A stretch of 64,000 bases of DNA from the NCBI RefSeq assembly GCF_015461805.1, contig NZ_JACVZE010000002.1, positions 682,001 through 746,000 on the forward strand, in the 5' to 3' direction. A model generated the notes under the pieces. It was given only the letters and a program-made list of their open reading frames with translations. It did not search any database and was not told where the DNA came from. The position numbers and the translations under genes were made by a program. The first letter of the stretch is position 1. Each line of letters begins with the position of its first letter. Positions 28,117-38,327 of this stretch are shown here, piece by piece. The DNA is from Pseudomonas pisciculturae (GTDB taxonomy: Bacteria > Pseudomonadota > Gammaproteobacteria > Pseudomonadales > Pseudomonadaceae).

Positions 28117-29004
28117 ATGTCGTCTCATGATACGTACTACGTACCAGCGCAAAGCAAATGGCCAATAATTGCGACGTTTGGTCTGTTGATCACCGTGTAC
28201 GGCCTGGCTGTTTGGTTCAACGATTTGAAGGCCGCACGCCCGGAATCCCACGGGCCGTGGATCTTTTTCGTCGGCGGCCTGCTGCTGGCCTACATGTTGT
28301 TCGGTTGGTTCGGCGCGGTGATCAAGGAAAGTCGCGCCGGTTTGTACAGCCCGCAGATGGATCGCTCGTTTCGCTGGGGCATGTCCTGGTTCATCTTTTC
28401 GGAAGTGATGTTTTTTATCGCGTTCTTCGGCGCGCTGTTTTACGTGCGGCACATGTCGGCGCCGTGGTTGGCGGGCGAAGGGTCAAAAGGCATCGCGCAT
28501 ATGCTGTGGCCGAATTTCGAATTTGCCTGGCCGCTGCTCAACAACCCTGACCCGAAACTGTACCCGGCGCCTGAGGGCACGATCAGCCCGTGGGGCCTGC
28601 CGCTGGTCAACACCATTTTGTTGGTCAGCTCCAGCGTGACGATCACCATCGCTCACCATGCCTTGCGCAGAGGCCATCGCGGTGCGCTGAAGATCTGGTT
28701 GGCGATCACGGTGTTGCTGGGCCTGGCGTTTCTCGGGTTTCAGGCCGAGGAATACATCCACGCTTACAAAGAGCTGGGTCTCACCTTGGGCTCAGGCGTG
28801 TATGGCGCAACGTTCTTCATGCTGACCGGCTTTCATGGCGCCCACGTGACCATCGGCACGATCATTTTGTTTGTGATGCTGATGCGCATCCTCAAGGGGC
28901 ATTTCAACGCCGAGCACCAGTTCGGCTTCGAGGCGGCCAGTTGGTATTGGCACTTTGTGGATGTGGTGTGGATCGGGCTGTTTTTCTTCGTGTATGTGCT
29001 GTGA
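28117..29004 (+). CDS. coxC: cytochrome c oxidase subunit III
   Basis: The 295-residue membrane protein has seven hydrophobic segments and subunit III landmarks: FFIAFFGALFYVRH-type helix, PWGLPLVNTILLVSSSVTITIAHHAL, and FFMLTGFHGAHVTIG with WYWHFVDVVWIGLFFFVYVL at the end. AGGAGAG lies before the ATG. It has no redox centre and stabilises the proton-pumping core. Confidence 0.97.
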   Translation: MSSHDTYYVPAQSKWPIIATFGLLITVYGLAVWFNDLKAARPESHGPWIFFVGGLLLAYMLFGWFGAVIKESRAGLYSPQMDRSFRWGMSWFIFSEVMFFIAFFGALFYVRHMSAPWLAGEGSKGIAHMLWPNFEFAWPLLNNPDPKLYPAPEGTISPWGLPLVNTILLVSSSVTITIAHHALRRGHRGALKIWLAITVLLGLAFLGFQAEEYIHAYKELGLTLGSGVYGATFFMLTGFHGAHVTIGTIILFVMLMRILKGHFNAEHQFGFEAASWYWHFVDVVWIGLFFFVYVL

Positions 29005-29010
29005 GGTGAG

Positions 29011-29214
29011 TTACCACGGCGCGTGAGAAACCAGCTGGCCGCTGAAGAAGCCCCAGGCGATTAGCGCCACGGTGATCACGGCCAGTACGACACGCACGGT
29101 CAGGGCGGTGACGAGGCGATTGGCGTTGCCCTCGTCCTTGACCAGAAAGAACAAGCCACTGAACAGGCTCACGACAGTCGCGATCAGCATCAGGGCAATG
29201 GCTGCTTTGAGCAT
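29011..29214 (-). CDS. DUF2909 twin-transmembrane protein
   Basis: The 67-residue protein has two membrane helices (LIATVVSLFSGLFFLV and VRVVLAVITVALIAWGFF) joined by a short charged loop KDEGNANRL. This is the DUF2909 family, usually within cox loci. It runs opposite to its neighbours between coxC and the SURF1 gene. Function unknown, possibly oxidase assembly. Confidence 0.85.
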   Translation of the reverse strand: MLKAAIALMLIATVVSLFSGLFFLVKDEGNANRLVTALTVRVVLAVITVALIAWGFFSGQLVSHAPW

Positions 29215-29257
29215 GGTGCGGCTCCAATGGGATGAGCAGGCAATGAAAAGGCGGGCA

Positions 29258-30025
29258 ATGAAAATAAGTATAGCCAGCGCCGCAAAAAGCTTTCGCCCAG
29301 GGCTTGCACCGACACTGACGGTGTTGGTGCTGCTGCCGCTGATGGTCGGCCTGGGCTTCTGGCAGTTGTCTCGCGGCCATGAAAAACAGCTGCTGGTGGA
29401 CAGCTACGCCGAACGGCGTGTGGCTGAGCCGGTCAGCGGTGTACAGCTCAATGACATGGCTGATCCCGCCTTTCGCCGTGTGCGTCTGCGCGGGCAGTTC
29501 GACGCCCAGCACAGCGTGTTGCTCGACAACCGCATGCGCGATGGCAAGGCCGGTGTCGAGCTGCTGCAACCTTTCCACGACCAGGCCAGCGGCCAATGGC
29601 TGTTGCTCAATCGCGGCTGGCTGCCCTGGCCAGACCGGCGCATCTCGCCCGCCTTCACCACGCCTGAACAACCGTTGAATCTCGACGCCTGGGTGTACGT
29701 GGCGCCTGGCGAAACCTTTCAATTGCATGCCGACCCGGCAACCGCGCAATGGCCGCGCCTACTGACTGCGCTGCACCCGGCCGCGCTGTGGGCCGAGCTG
29801 GGCCGCACAGGGTTTGCCTACGAGCTGCGCGCCGAAGCCGGGCCCGCTGTGTACGAAACGACATGGCCGATCGTCGCGATGGGCCCTGAAAAACACATGG
29901 GGTACGCGGTGCAGTGGTTCGCCATGGCCTTGGCGCTGCTGGCGCTTTACCTCTACCTCGGCTGGCACAACACAAAAAAGGAGAAGCCCCATGGGAGCGG
30001 CCATGAATCCACTCAACGTGTCTGA
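29258..30025 (+). CDS. SURF1-family oxidase assembly protein
   Basis: The 255-residue protein has the SURF1 plan: an N-terminal membrane helix (TLTVLVLLPLMVGLGFWQL), a periplasmic domain with RRVRLRGQFD and WLLLNRGWLPWP, and a C-terminal helix (HMGYAVQWFAMALALLALYLYLG). SURF1 helps heme a3 insertion into subunit I. ATG 29258 has AAAAGG six bases upstream; ATG 29243, five codons earlier, is possible. It overlaps the next gene. Confidence 0.92.
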   Translation: MKISIASAAKSFRPGLAPTLTVLVLLPLMVGLGFWQLSRGHEKQLLVDSYAERRVAEPVSGVQLNDMADPAFRRVRLRGQFDAQHSVLLDNRMRDGKAGVELLQPFHDQASGQWLLLNRGWLPWPDRRISPAFTTPEQPLNLDAWVYVAPGETFQLHADPATAQWPRLLTALHPAALWAELGRTGFAYELRAEAGPAVYETTWPIVAMGPEKHMGYAVQWFAMALALLALYLYLGWHNTKKEKPHGSGHESTQRV

Positions 30026-30575
30026 GCTGCCAAACCGGCGCAAAGGCCGCTGGCAGTTGATCCTTATTCTGATGATGGTGATCGGCCCGATGGCGCTGGC
30101 GACCTTTATGTACAAGCTGCAGTTTTGGGTGCCGGACAGCCGCAGCTATCACGGCGAGATGATCGGCAACGGCCAGACCCGCGCCGATATCGGGGTGCAG
30201 GCCGATGAAAGTCGCTGGCAACTGCTGGTCACGGCGCCCGCGGCCTGCGCCGCTGACTGTCAACAATTGGTGTATCTGGCGCGTCAGCTGCAAATCGGCC
30301 TGGGCCGCGATGCTTCCCGTGCCAGTCATGCCTTGGCCAGCGTGCAACCGGTGAGCGGCGAATACGAGGCGAAGCTCAAGGCCGAATATCCTCAACTACA
30401 ACGTTACCCGCTGGACCTGTCGACCTTCACCAAGGCCGCCGCCGCCCCTGGCGATGCGCAGCTGTGGATCGTCGACCCCCACGGCAACCTGGTGCTGCGA
30501 TATGACGCCAAGGTCAAGGGCAAGGATTTGCTCAACGACCTTCGCCACCTGCTGAAACTGTCGAACATCGGATAA
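29991..30575 (+). CDS. membrane-anchored cox-locus protein of unknown function
   Basis: The 194-residue protein has one membrane helix (WQLILILMMVIGPMALATFMY) and a soluble domain that looks thioredoxin-like in its length and ending (LWIVDPHGNLVLRYD, KDLLNDLRHLLKLSNIG, similar to Sco-type C-terminal strands). No CXXXC pair is present; instead there is CAADC. Two starts are plausible: ATG 29991 behind AAGGAGAAG and ATG 30003 behind GGGAG. Conserved location among oxidase assembly genes suggests a role there. Confidence 0.75.
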   Translation: MGAAMNPLNVSELPNRRKGRWQLILILMMVIGPMALATFMYKLQFWVPDSRSYHGEMIGNGQTRADIGVQADESRWQLLVTAPAACAADCQQLVYLARQLQIGLGRDASRASHALASVQPVSGEYEAKLKAEYPQLQRYPLDLSTFTKAAAAPGDAQLWIVDPHGNLVLRYDAKVKGKDLLNDLRHLLKLSNIG

Positions 30576-30585
30576 GGGCATCGTC

Positions 30586-31665
30586 ATGGCCAAACCTGGA
30601 TTTCGCCTCGCGTTGTTTGCCACCTTGCTGGCGCTGATTGTCGTGTTGCTCGGCGCTTATACCCGTTTGACCCACGCTGGCCTGGGTTGCCCGGACTGGC
30701 CTGGTTGCTACGGTTTTATCAGCGTGCCGCAGAGCGAAGCCCAACTGGCCCATGCCGAGCTGCACTTCCCCGATACGCCAGTTGAGGCCGACAAAGGCTG
30801 GGCTGAGATGACGCATCGCTACTTCGCCGCCACCTTGGGTTTACTGATTGTGCTGTTGGCGGCGCGCTCGTGGAGTCATCGGCGCGATCCCGGTCAGCCG
30901 GTGAAGCTGCCGTTATTCCTACTGGCGGTGGTCTTTGCCCAGGCGGCGTTTGGGATGTGGACGGTGACGTTGAAGCTGTGGCCGCAGGTGGTGACCGGCC
31001 ACCTGTTGGGCGGTTTCGCCACCTTGAGCCTGCTGTTTTTGCTGACGTTGCGCTTGTCGGGCGTACTGCCAGCGCTGATCGTGCCCAAGCGCCTGCAATA
31101 TTGGGCCACCGCCGGGTTGGTGCTGGTGATCGGGCAGATTGCGCTGGGTGGCTGGGTCAGCTCCAACTATGCGGCAGTGGCCTGTATCGACTTGCCGACC
31201 TGCCATGGCGAGTGGTGGCCGGCGGCGGACTTTGCCAATGGTTTTCACCTCACCCAGCACATCGGCCCCAATTATCTCGGCGGGCAACTGGACAGCGAGG
31301 CGCGCACCGCCATTCACCTGACCCATCGCGTTGGCGCTGTGCTCGTCTCGCTGGTGTTGCTGGGCCTGGCCTGGCAGCTGCGTGCGGTGGGCATGACGCG
31401 TTTGGTGGGCCTATTGTTGATCGCTCTGGCCGCACAAATCTGCCTGGGGCTGAGCAATGTGTATTTCCATCTGCCGTTGCCGGTGGCGGTGGGTCATAAC
31501 GCCGGCGGTGCGGCATTACTGCTGACGCTGGTGCTGGTCAACTACCACGCCCGCACGAGCCTGGTTCGGGTGCGCAACCAACTGCCGTTTGGTTGGCGGT
31601 TTATTCCACGCAAACACGTATCGGGCCTCATCACCCTTAAAGGAGAGATGCCATGGCGGCCTTGA
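30586..31665 (+). CDS. ctaA: heme A synthase
   Basis: The 359-residue membrane protein has eight hydrophobic segments and COX15/CtaA landmarks: [73 protein letters not shown] and [16 protein letters not shown]. It oxidises heme O to heme A at the inner membrane. Its end overlaps the cyoE start by 13 bases. Confidence 0.95.
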   Translation: MAKPGFRLALFATLLALIVVLLGAYTRLTHAGLGCPDWPGCYGFISVPQSEAQLAHAELHFPDTPVEADKGWAEMTHRYFAATLGLLIVLLAARSWSHRRDPGQPVKLPLFLLAVVFAQAAFGMWTVTLKLWPQVVTGHLLGGFATLSLLFLLTLRLSGVLPALIVPKRLQYWATAGLVLVIGQIALGGWVSSNYAAVACIDLPTCHGEWWPAADFANGFHLTQHIGPNYLGGQLDSEARTAIHLTHRVGAVLVSLVLLGLAWQLRAVGMTRLVGLLLIALAAQICLGLSNVYFHLPLPVAVGHNAGGAALLLTLVLVNYHARTSLVRVRNQLPFGWRFIPRKHVSGLITLKGEMPWRP

Positions 31666-32552
31666 TCGGCGCGCGTCACGACCAGGCGCTCTGGCGCGAC
31701 TACCTGGAGCTGACCAAGCCGAAAGTGGTGGTGCTGATGCTGATCACCTCCCTGGTGGGTATGTTCCTGGCGACCCGCGCGGGGGTGCCGTGGACGGTGC
31801 TGGTGTTCGGCAATCTTGGGATTGCGCTGTGTGCGGGTGGCGCAGCAGCGGTCAACCATGTGGTAGACCGACGCATCGATGCGGTGATGGCACGCACCCA
31901 TAAGCGGCCCTTGGCCCAAGGGCGCGTATCACCGTTGGCGGCGTTGGTGTTTGCATTGTTGCTGGCGGTGGCGGGGTTAGTGCTGCTGCTGACGTTTACC
32001 AACCCCTTGGCGGCGTGGCTCACCTTGGCTTCGCTGCTGGGTTATGCGGTGATCTACACCGGCTTTCTCAAGCGTGCGACGCCGCAGAATATCGTCATCG
32101 GCGGTTTGGCCGGCGCGGCGCCGCCGTTGCTGGGCTGGGTCGCGGTCACCGGGCATATCAGCGCCGAGCCTTTGCTGCTGGTGCTGATCATTTTTGCCTG
32201 GACGCCGCCGCACTTCTGGGCCCTGGCCATTCACCGCAAGGAAGAATACGCCAAGGCCGACATCCCCATGCTGCCGGTCACCCATGGTGAGCACTACACC
32301 AAGGTGCATATCCTGCTCTACACCTGCGCCTTGCTGGCGGTGAGCTTGATGCCCTATGTCATCCACATGAGCGGCCTGCTCTACCTGGCGTGTGCCCTGT
32401 TATTGGGCGCACGCTTTCTGCAATGGGCCTGGGTGTTGTACCGTGGCGGTCGGCCGCACGCGGCGATCAACACCTTCAAGTACTCTATCTGGTACCTGCT
32501 GTTGCTGTTTATCGCCCTGCTCGTAGACCACTACCTATTGTTGAACCTATGA
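31653..32552 (+). CDS. cyoE: protoheme IX farnesyltransferase (heme O synthase)
   Basis: The 299-residue UbiA-type prenyltransferase has nine hydrophobic segments. The first Asp-rich motif is in [20 protein letters not shown], and family blocks [30 protein letters not shown] are clear. It adds farnesyl to protoheme to give heme O, the substrate of CtaA. AGGAGAG precedes the ATG by five bases. The stop overlaps the Sco gene start (ATGA). Also called ctaB. Confidence 0.96.
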   Translation: MAALIGARHDQALWRDYLELTKPKVVVLMLITSLVGMFLATRAGVPWTVLVFGNLGIALCAGGAAAVNHVVDRRIDAVMARTHKRPLAQGRVSPLAALVFALLLAVAGLVLLLTFTNPLAAWLTLASLLGYAVIYTGFLKRATPQNIVIGGLAGAAPPLLGWVAVTGHISAEPLLLVLIIFAWTPPHFWALAIHRKEEYAKADIPMLPVTHGEHYTKVHILLYTCALLAVSLMPYVIHMSGLLYLACALLLGARFLQWAWVLYRGGRPHAAINTFKYSIWYLLLLFIALLVDHYLLLNL

Positions 32553-33184
32553 CCCGAACTCAAAAAACCGTCTTTATCCTGGTGGCCATCGTCGCGTTGA
32601 TCATGGGCCTGACCGTCAACAAAGTGCTCAATGGCAAAGGCCAGGGCGACCCTACCGCGTTGATCGACGCTGGGATTATCCTGCTGCCGCAAAGCCGCCA
32701 GCTGCCGCCGGTGACCATGACCAATCAGGAAGGCCAGCCGGTGCAGGTCAATGAATTGAAAGGCAAGTGGAGCCTGCTGTTCTTCGGCTATACCTTCTGC
32801 CCGGACATCTGCCCCACCACCCTCGCCCAACTGCGCCAGATCAAGAGCGAGCTGCCCAAGGACGTTGTGGATAAGTTGCAGGTGATCCTGGTCAGTGTTG
32901 ACCCGAATCGCGATACGCCGACCCAGCTCAAGCAGTACCTGGGCTACTTCGACCCGCAATTTGTGGGGCTGACCGGCGCGAATGTGGACGATGTGCAGAA
33001 GGTGTCGAATGCGGTGAGCATTCCGTTTATTCCGGCCGATATCAGCAAGCCCAATTACACCGTGGACCATAGCGGAAACCTGGCGGTGATCGGGCCGGAT
33101 GGTACGCAGCGGGGGTTTATCCGGGCGCCGTTGAATAACCAGAAGCTGGTGGCGCAGTTGCCCGTTTTGCTACAGCGTCAGTAA
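32549..33184 (+). CDS. Sco1/SenC-family copper chaperone
   Basis: The 211-residue protein has an N-terminal membrane helix ([17 protein letters not shown]) and a thioredoxin-fold domain with the copper motif CPDIC (Cys84, Cys88) and the third ligand His in [13 protein letters not shown]. It supplies copper or reductant to the CuA site of CoxB. It is the last gene of the oxidase assembly cluster and is translationally coupled to cyoE. Confidence 0.95.
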   Translation: MTRTQKTVFILVAIVALIMGLTVNKVLNGKGQGDPTALIDAGIILLPQSRQLPPVTMTNQEGQPVQVNELKGKWSLLFFGYTFCPDICPTTLAQLRQIKSELPKDVVDKLQVILVSVDPNRDTPTQLKQYLGYFDPQFVGLTGANVDDVQKVSNAVSIPFIPADISKPNYTVDHSGNLAVIGPDGTQRGFIRAPLNNQKLVAQLPVLLQRQ

Positions 33185-33202
33185 CAAGCGACACATAACA
33201 AA

Positions 33203-33326
33203 TGTGGGAGGGGGCTTGCTGTGGTGAGCGGGCTTGCCCCGCGCTGGGCTGCGAAGCAGCCCTAATGGATCTTCAGTGCACCCATCGGGGGACAAGCCCC
33301 CTCACCACAGCAAGCCCCTTCCCACA
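33203..33326. repeat. composite REP element with 26-bp arms
   Basis: Outer arms (TGTGGGAGGGGGCTTGCTGT onward) are complementary over 26 bases with one mismatch and join two REP-like cores end to end. Inside is a perfect GGGCTGC-GAA-GCAGCCC hairpin (33246-33262). It lies between the convergent Sco and metQ genes. Confidence 0.88.
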
Positions 33327-33362
33327 TTTTTTGATCTCCAGTGTTTGGGAGATCGAGTTGCA

Positions 33363-34133
33363 TCAGAACGCCGGCTTGATCGCGCCTTTGTACTTCTCTT
33401 CGATGAATTTCTTCACCTCAGGCGTGTGCAAGGCTGCAACCAGCTTCTTCACCGCGTCCGAATCCTTGTTGTCTTCGCGGGTCACCAGGATGTTCACGTA
33501 AGGCGAGTCGTTGCCTTCGATCACCAACGCATCCTTGGAAGGGTCCAGCTTGGCTTCCAGAGCGTAGTTGGTGTTGATCAGCGCCAGGTCGACCTGGGTC
33601 AGCACGCGCGGCAGGGTGGCGGCTTCCAGTTCGCGGAACTTCAGGCCTTTAGGGTTGACGGTGATGTCCTTGATGGTCGACAGGATGTTGGTCGGGTCCT
33701 TCAAGGTGATCACGCCCGCTTTAGCCAGCAGCAACAGCGCACGGCCGCCGTTGGTGGCGTCGTTCGGGATCACCACGTTGGCACCGCTTGGCAGCTCGTC
33801 CAGTTTTTTATACTTGCTGGAGTAAGCGCCCAGAGGCTCCAGGTGCACGGCACCAACGCTCACCAGGTGAGTGCCCTTGGCCTTGTTGAACTCATCCAGG
33901 TACGGCTGGTGTTGGAAGAAGTTGGCGTCCAGGCGCTTTTCAGCCACCTGTACGTTGGGCTGTACGTAATCGGTGAAGACTTTGACCTGCAAATCCACGC
34001 CTTCTTTGGCCAGTGCAGGTTTCACGAATTCCAGGATTTCTGCGTGCGGCACCGGCGAGGCTGCGACCGTAATGGTCTCGGCGTGGGCGGAAAACGCAGC
34101 AACGGCGGCGAAAGCAACCAGTAGTTTTTTCAT
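33363..34133 (-). CDS. metQ: methionine ABC transporter substrate-binding protein
   Basis: The 256-residue precursor has a Sec signal (MKKLLVAFAAVAAFSAHA) without a lipobox Cys. The mature part is NlpA/MetQ-like (ITVAASPVPHAEILEFVKP, QPYLDEFNKAKGTHLVSVG, VVIPNDATNGGRALLLL). It should bind L- or D-methionine in the periplasm. AAGGAGC sits 8 bases before the ATG. It is third in a metN-metI-metQ order on the minus strand. Confidence 0.93.
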   Translation of the reverse strand: MKKLLVAFAAVAAFSAHAETITVAASPVPHAEILEFVKPALAKEGVDLQVKVFTDYVQPNVQVAEKRLDANFFQHQPYLDEFNKAKGTHLVSVGAVHLEPLGAYSSKYKKLDELPSGANVVIPNDATNGGRALLLLAKAGVITLKDPTNILSTIKDITVNPKGLKFRELEAATLPRVLTQVDLALINTNYALEAKLDPSKDALVIEGNDSPYVNILVTREDNKDSDAVKKLVAALHTPEVKKFIEEKYKGAIKPAF

Positions 34134-34184
34134 CCAACAAGCTCCTTGTTCGGGCAGGTGCTGGCGTGTGGCCAGCAATGCTCG

Positions 34185-34859
34185 TTATTTTCGAGAAAAG
34201 TGCACCACCAGCTTGTCGCCGACGGTTTGCAGAATTTGCACCAATATCAACAGCATCACCACGGTGACCACCATCACATCGGTCTGGAAGCGCTGGTAAC
34301 CGAAACGGATCGCCAGGTCGCCCAGGCCACCGGCGCCGACCACACCGGCCATGGCCGTGTAGGACACCAGTGTAATCGCCGTCACCGTAATCGCCGCGTA
34401 GATGCCGGGGCGGGCTTCAGGCAGTAGGGCATTGGTGATGATCTGGCGCGTAGTGGCGCCCATCGACTGGGTGGCTTCGATGATGCCGCGGTCCACTTCG
34501 CGCAGGGCAGTTTCCACCAGGCGCGCAAAGAACGGCGTGGCACCGACCACCAGCGGCGGAATCGCACCCGCCACGCCCAGCGAAGTGCCGGTGATCAGTA
34601 CGGTAAACGGGATCATCACGATCAACAGGATGATGAACGGCAGCGAGCGCAAGATATTCACGACCAGCGACAGCAGCGCATACAGGCCTTTTTGCTCGAA
34701 CAACTGACGCGGGCTGGTCAGGAACAGCAGCACGCCCAACGGCAGGCCAAGCACCACGGTAAAGAACAGCGAACCAAACAGCATGGTCATGGTGTCGCCG
34801 GTGGCGAGCCAGATTTCCGACCAGTCGATATTGGCGAAGAAACTCAACAGGGCTTCCAT
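34185..34859 (-). CDS. metI: methionine ABC transporter permease
   Basis: The 224-residue protein has five or six membrane helices and the permease loop GATTRQIITNALLPEARPGIYAAITVT, which contacts the ATPase. It forms the inner-membrane channel of the MetNIQ importer. Its start overlaps the metN stop by one base, indicating translational coupling. Confidence 0.94.
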   Translation of the reverse strand: MEALLSFFANIDWSEIWLATGDTMTMLFGSLFFTVVLGLPLGVLLFLTSPRQLFEQKGLYALLSLVVNILRSLPFIILLIVMIPFTVLITGTSLGVAGAIPPLVVGATPFFARLVETALREVDRGIIEATQSMGATTRQIITNALLPEARPGIYAAITVTAITLVSYTAMAGVVGAGGLGDLAIRFGYQRFQTDVMVVTVVMLLILVQILQTVGDKLVVHFSRK

Positions 34860-35866
34860 TAGCGCAGGATCTCCATATGGACATCAGCGGCGGTGAAGCG
34901 GGCAAAGGCCGCCTCCATGTCGCCACCGGTGACGGCGAGGGTCAGTTGCCCGTAGGGGATGTCTTTGATGCGGTCGATACGACCGGCGAGGATGCTGTAA
35001 TCCACACCCGTTTCACGAGCGACGGTACCCAGCAGCGGCGCGTAGGTCGCTTCGCCCTGGAACGTCAGGCGCACGATGCGGCCCGGTACGTGGGCGAAGT
35101 CATCGCGTTGCTCGTTTTCGTCGACCTGTTCGGACTCTTGCACGAACCGCTTGGTGGTCGGGTGCTTGGGGTGCAGGAACACCTCGGCGACCGAGCCTTG
35201 CTCGACGATCACACCGGCGTCCATCACGGCCACCTGGTCGCAGACACGGCGGATTACGTCCATTTCATGGGTGATCAGCACGATGGTCAGCTTCAACTCG
35301 CGGTTGATCTCGGCCAGCAGTTGCAGCACCGAAGCGGTGGTTTGCGGGTCGAGGGCGCTGGTGGCTTCGTCGCACAGCAGGATTTTTGGCTTGGTCGCCA
35401 GGGCGCGGGCGATGCCGACGCGCTGCTTCTGGCCGCCGGACAACTGCGCCGGGTACTTCTTGGCGTGGTCCGACAAGCCGACACGGGCGAGCAGCTCGGC
35501 GACGCGCAGGTCGATGTCCTTGCGCGACAGCTCGCCGGCCAGGGTCAGCGGCAGCGCCACGTTGTCGGCGACGGTCTTGGAGGCCAGCAAGTTGAAGTGC
35601 TGGAAGATCATCCCGACCTGCTGGCGGAAACGGCGCAGGCCGTTGGCGTCCAGGGCGGTGACTTCTTCGCCGTCGACGCTGATTTGGCCGCCGCTCGGTT
35701 CTTCGAGGCGGTTGATCAGGCGCAGCAGGGTGCTTTTGCCTGCACCCGAATGGCCAATAAGGCCAAACACCTGGCCGTTCTCGACGGTCAGGTTGGTGGG
35801 GTGTAGCGCGGGGATATCCTTACCGGCGACGCGGTAGGTTTTATGGACGTTATGAAACTCGATCAC
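34859..35866 (-). CDS. metN: methionine ABC transporter ATP-binding protein
   Basis: The 335-residue ATPase has Walker [12 protein letters not shown], signature [15 protein letters not shown] and Walker [16 protein letters not shown]-terminal NIL regulatory domain (about 245-335; [21 protein letters not shown]) binds methionine and inhibits transport when the amino acid is plentiful. First gene of the operon. Confidence 0.95.
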   Translation of the reverse strand: MIEFHNVHKTYRVAGKDIPALHPTNLTVENGQVFGLIGHSGAGKSTLLRLINRLEEPSGGQISVDGEEVTALDANGLRRFRQQVGMIFQHFNLLASKTVADNVALPLTLAGELSRKDIDLRVAELLARVGLSDHAKKYPAQLSGGQKQRVGIARALATKPKILLCDEATSALDPQTTASVLQLLAEINRELKLTIVLITHEMDVIRRVCDQVAVMDAGVIVEQGSVAEVFLHPKHPTTKRFVQESEQVDENEQRDDFAHVPGRIVRLTFQGEATYAPLLGTVARETGVDYSILAGRIDRIKDIPYGQLTLAVTGGDMEAAFARFTAADVHMEILR

Positions 35867-36095
35867 GTAGCGAACCTTGTGGGGCGCATGGAAAAGGGAT
35901 CAGCGGTTAGCCGGGCGCGCATTTTAGCCTGTCCGTATAGCGTTTCTTAGCATTTATTTCGCATTCAACCAGCGATTTGGCAATAACGCGATCAAAGGTC
36001 ATAAAAAAGGAACGGTGCAAAACGGTGTCAGTCACTACTTAGGCAACGCGATTTCCCGGGTGCCGTGCCTGGGTCTGGATAAGGAGATTTGACTG

Positions 36096-38225
36096 ATGAG
36101 TACCAAAAAGCCAAAGAGCGAACTCGCCGGAACCGACACCCTGGACCGTAAGAACACCAACGCCAAGCTGCAAGCCTTGGAAACGTTCCGTTCCGACGCC
36201 ACCGGCCAGGCCTTGCGCACGAATCAAGGCGTCAAGATTTCCGACAACCAGAACAGCTTGAAGGCTGGCGCACGCGGACCTTCGCTGCTGGAAGACTTCA
36301 TCATGCGTGAGAAAATCACGCACTTTGACCATGAGCGTATCCCCGAGCGCATCGTGCATGCGCGCGGCACAGGCGCACATGGCTATTTCCAAAGTTATGA
36401 AAACCACTCGGCGCTCACCAAGGCCGGTTTCCTGCGCGACCCGGGCCATAAAACCCCCGTGTTCGTGCGTTTTTCTACGGTGCAGGGCCCGCGCGGTTCC
36501 GGCGACACCGTGCGCGATGTGCGTGGGTTTGCGGTGAAGTTTTTCACCGACGAAGGCAACTTCGACCTGGTGGGCAACAACATGCCGGTGTTTTTCATTC
36601 AGGACGCGATCAAGTTTCCTGACTTCGTGCATGCGGTAAAACCTGAGCCGCACAATGAGATTCCTACCGGCGGCTCGGCGCACGATACGTTCTGGGATTT
36701 TGTGTCGTTGCAGCCAGAGTCGGCGCACATGGTGATCTGGGCCATGTCTGACCGTGCGATTCCCAAAAGCCTACGCAGCATGCAGGGCTTTGGCGTACAT
36801 ACCTTTCGCTTTATCAACGCCGAAGGCGTCTCCAACTTCGTCAAGTTTCATTGGCGCCCTACCGCCGGTACTTGCTCGCTGGTGTGGGACGAAGCGCAGA
36901 AGCTCGCGGGTAAAGATACCGACTACCACCGTCGCGACTTGTGGGAATCCATCGAAACCGGCGATTACCCCGAGTGGGAGTTGGGCGTTCAAGTGATCCC
37001 TGAAGACAAGGAGCACGCGTTTGACTTCGACATCCTCGACCCGACCAAGCTGATTCCCGAAGAGCTGGTGCCGATCACGCCGCTGGGCAAAATGGTGCTG
37101 AACCGCAACCCGGATAACTTCTTTGCCGAAGTTGAGCAGGTGGCGTTCTGCCCTGGGCATATCGTGCCGGGTATCGACTTCTCTAACGACCCGCTGTTGC
37201 AGGGGCGTCTGTTTTCCTACACCGACACGCAGATCAGCCGTCTCGGCGGCCCGAATTTCCATGAGCTGCCGATCAATCGGCCGGTCGCGCCGTTTCATAA
37301 CGGCCAGCGCGATGCCATGCACCGCACGGTGATCGATAAGGGCCGCGCTGCGTATGAGCCTAATTCGATCGATGGTGGCTGGCCGAAAGAAACACCTCCA
37401 GCGGCGCAAGACGGTGGGTTCGAGTCTTATTACGAGCGCATCGATGCCCATAAGGTGCGTGAGCGCAGTGAGTCATTCGGCGACCACTTCTCCCAGGCGC
37501 GTCTGTTTTTCCGCAGCATGAGCAAGCACGAGCAAGAACACATCATCTCGGCCTATAGCTTTGAGCTGGGCAAGGTGGAGCGTGAGTTTATTCGGGTACG
37601 CCAGGTCAACGAGATTTTGGCCAATATTGACTTGGAGCTGGCCAAGCGTGTTGCGCAGAACCTTGGTCTGCCGGTGCCGAAAAAAGGCACGGTGGAGGAG
37701 CGCAAGACTTCATTGGCACGCTCGCCGGCATTGAGCCAGGCGAATTTGCTGCCGGCCGATATCAAAACCCGCAAGGTGGCGATTTTGGCCGCCAATGGCG
37801 TGGACGGCGTGGCGATTGCGGCGTTGAAGAAGGCGCTGGCCGCCGAAGGTGCGCATGCCAAGGTGCTGGGGCCAACGTCAGCGCCGGTCACCACGGCAGA
37901 TGGCAAGAGCCTGGCGGTGGATGCGTCGATGGAAGGTTTGCCGTCCGTTGCCTTTGATGCCGTCTTCGTGCCCGGCGGTAAAGCGTCGGTGAAGGCATTG
38001 AGCGAGGACGGCGTGGCGCTGCATTACTTGCTGGAGGCGTACAAGCACCTGAAGGCGATTGCCGTTGCCAGTGACGCGAAGTCATTGCTGGACCTGCTCA
38101 AGCTTGAGGCAGATGCGGGGCTGATCGTGGGGGCGGATGCGAAAGCGTTCAAAGCGTTCTTTGCCGCGATTGGGCAGCATCGGGTTTGGGATCGTGAGGC
38201 GAAGGCCAAGGCGATTCCGGCTTAA
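36096..38225 (+). CDS. katE: large-subunit catalase HPII type
   Basis: The 709-residue monofunctional heme catalase has the catalytic His88 in [13 protein letters not shown], the substrate-channel block [18 protein letters not shown], the Asn region [11 protein letters not shown] and the heme-ligand Tyr in [16 protein letters not shown]-terminal DJ-1/PfpI-like domain (about 558-705) marks the large-subunit clade. AAGGAG lies 10 bases before the ATG. The 229-base upstream gap holds no clear consensus promoter; RpoS control is usual for this family. Its position between metN and the PA5502-like gene differs from PAO1, where katE is elsewhere. Confidence 0.96.
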   Translation: MSTKKPKSELAGTDTLDRKNTNAKLQALETFRSDATGQALRTNQGVKISDNQNSLKAGARGPSLLEDFIMREKITHFDHERIPERIVHARGTGAHGYFQSYENHSALTKAGFLRDPGHKTPVFVRFSTVQGPRGSGDTVRDVRGFAVKFFTDEGNFDLVGNNMPVFFIQDAIKFPDFVHAVKPEPHNEIPTGGSAHDTFWDFVSLQPESAHMVIWAMSDRAIPKSLRSMQGFGVHTFRFINAEGVSNFVKFHWRPTAGTCSLVWDEAQKLAGKDTDYHRRDLWESIETGDYPEWELGVQVIPEDKEHAFDFDILDPTKLIPEELVPITPLGKMVLNRNPDNFFAEVEQVAFCPGHIVPGIDFSNDPLLQGRLFSYTDTQISRLGGPNFHELPINRPVAPFHNGQRDAMHRTVIDKGRAAYEPNSIDGGWPKETPPAAQDGGFESYYERIDAHKVRERSESFGDHFSQARLFFRSMSKHEQEHIISAYSFELGKVEREFIRVRQVNEILANIDLELAKRVAQNLGLPVPKKGTVEERKTSLARSPALSQANLLPADIKTRKVAILAANGVDGVAIAALKKALAAEGAHAKVLGPTSAPVTTADGKSLAVDASMEGLPSVAFDAVFVPGGKASVKALSEDGVALHYLLEAYKHLKAIAVASDAKSLLDLLKLEADAGLIVGADAKAFKAFFAAIGQHRVWDREAKAKAIPA

Positions 38226-38245
38226 ACTTTGGGTTGTTAGTTAGA

Positions 38246-38326
38246 TCGCTATCGCAGGCAAGCCCCCTCCCACATTTTGATCTGTGAATACATTCAAAGT
38301 GTGGGAGGGGGCTTGCCCCCGATGGC
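38246..38326. repeat. pair of REP arms in opposite orientation
   Basis: The left arm ends AGCCCCCTCCCACA and the right arm begins TGTGGGAGGGGGCTTGCC, separated by 25 bases. The GTGGG ends face inward, as at 11932-12018. It sits between convergent katE and the lipoprotein gene. Confidence 0.88.
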
Positions 38327-38327
38327 T

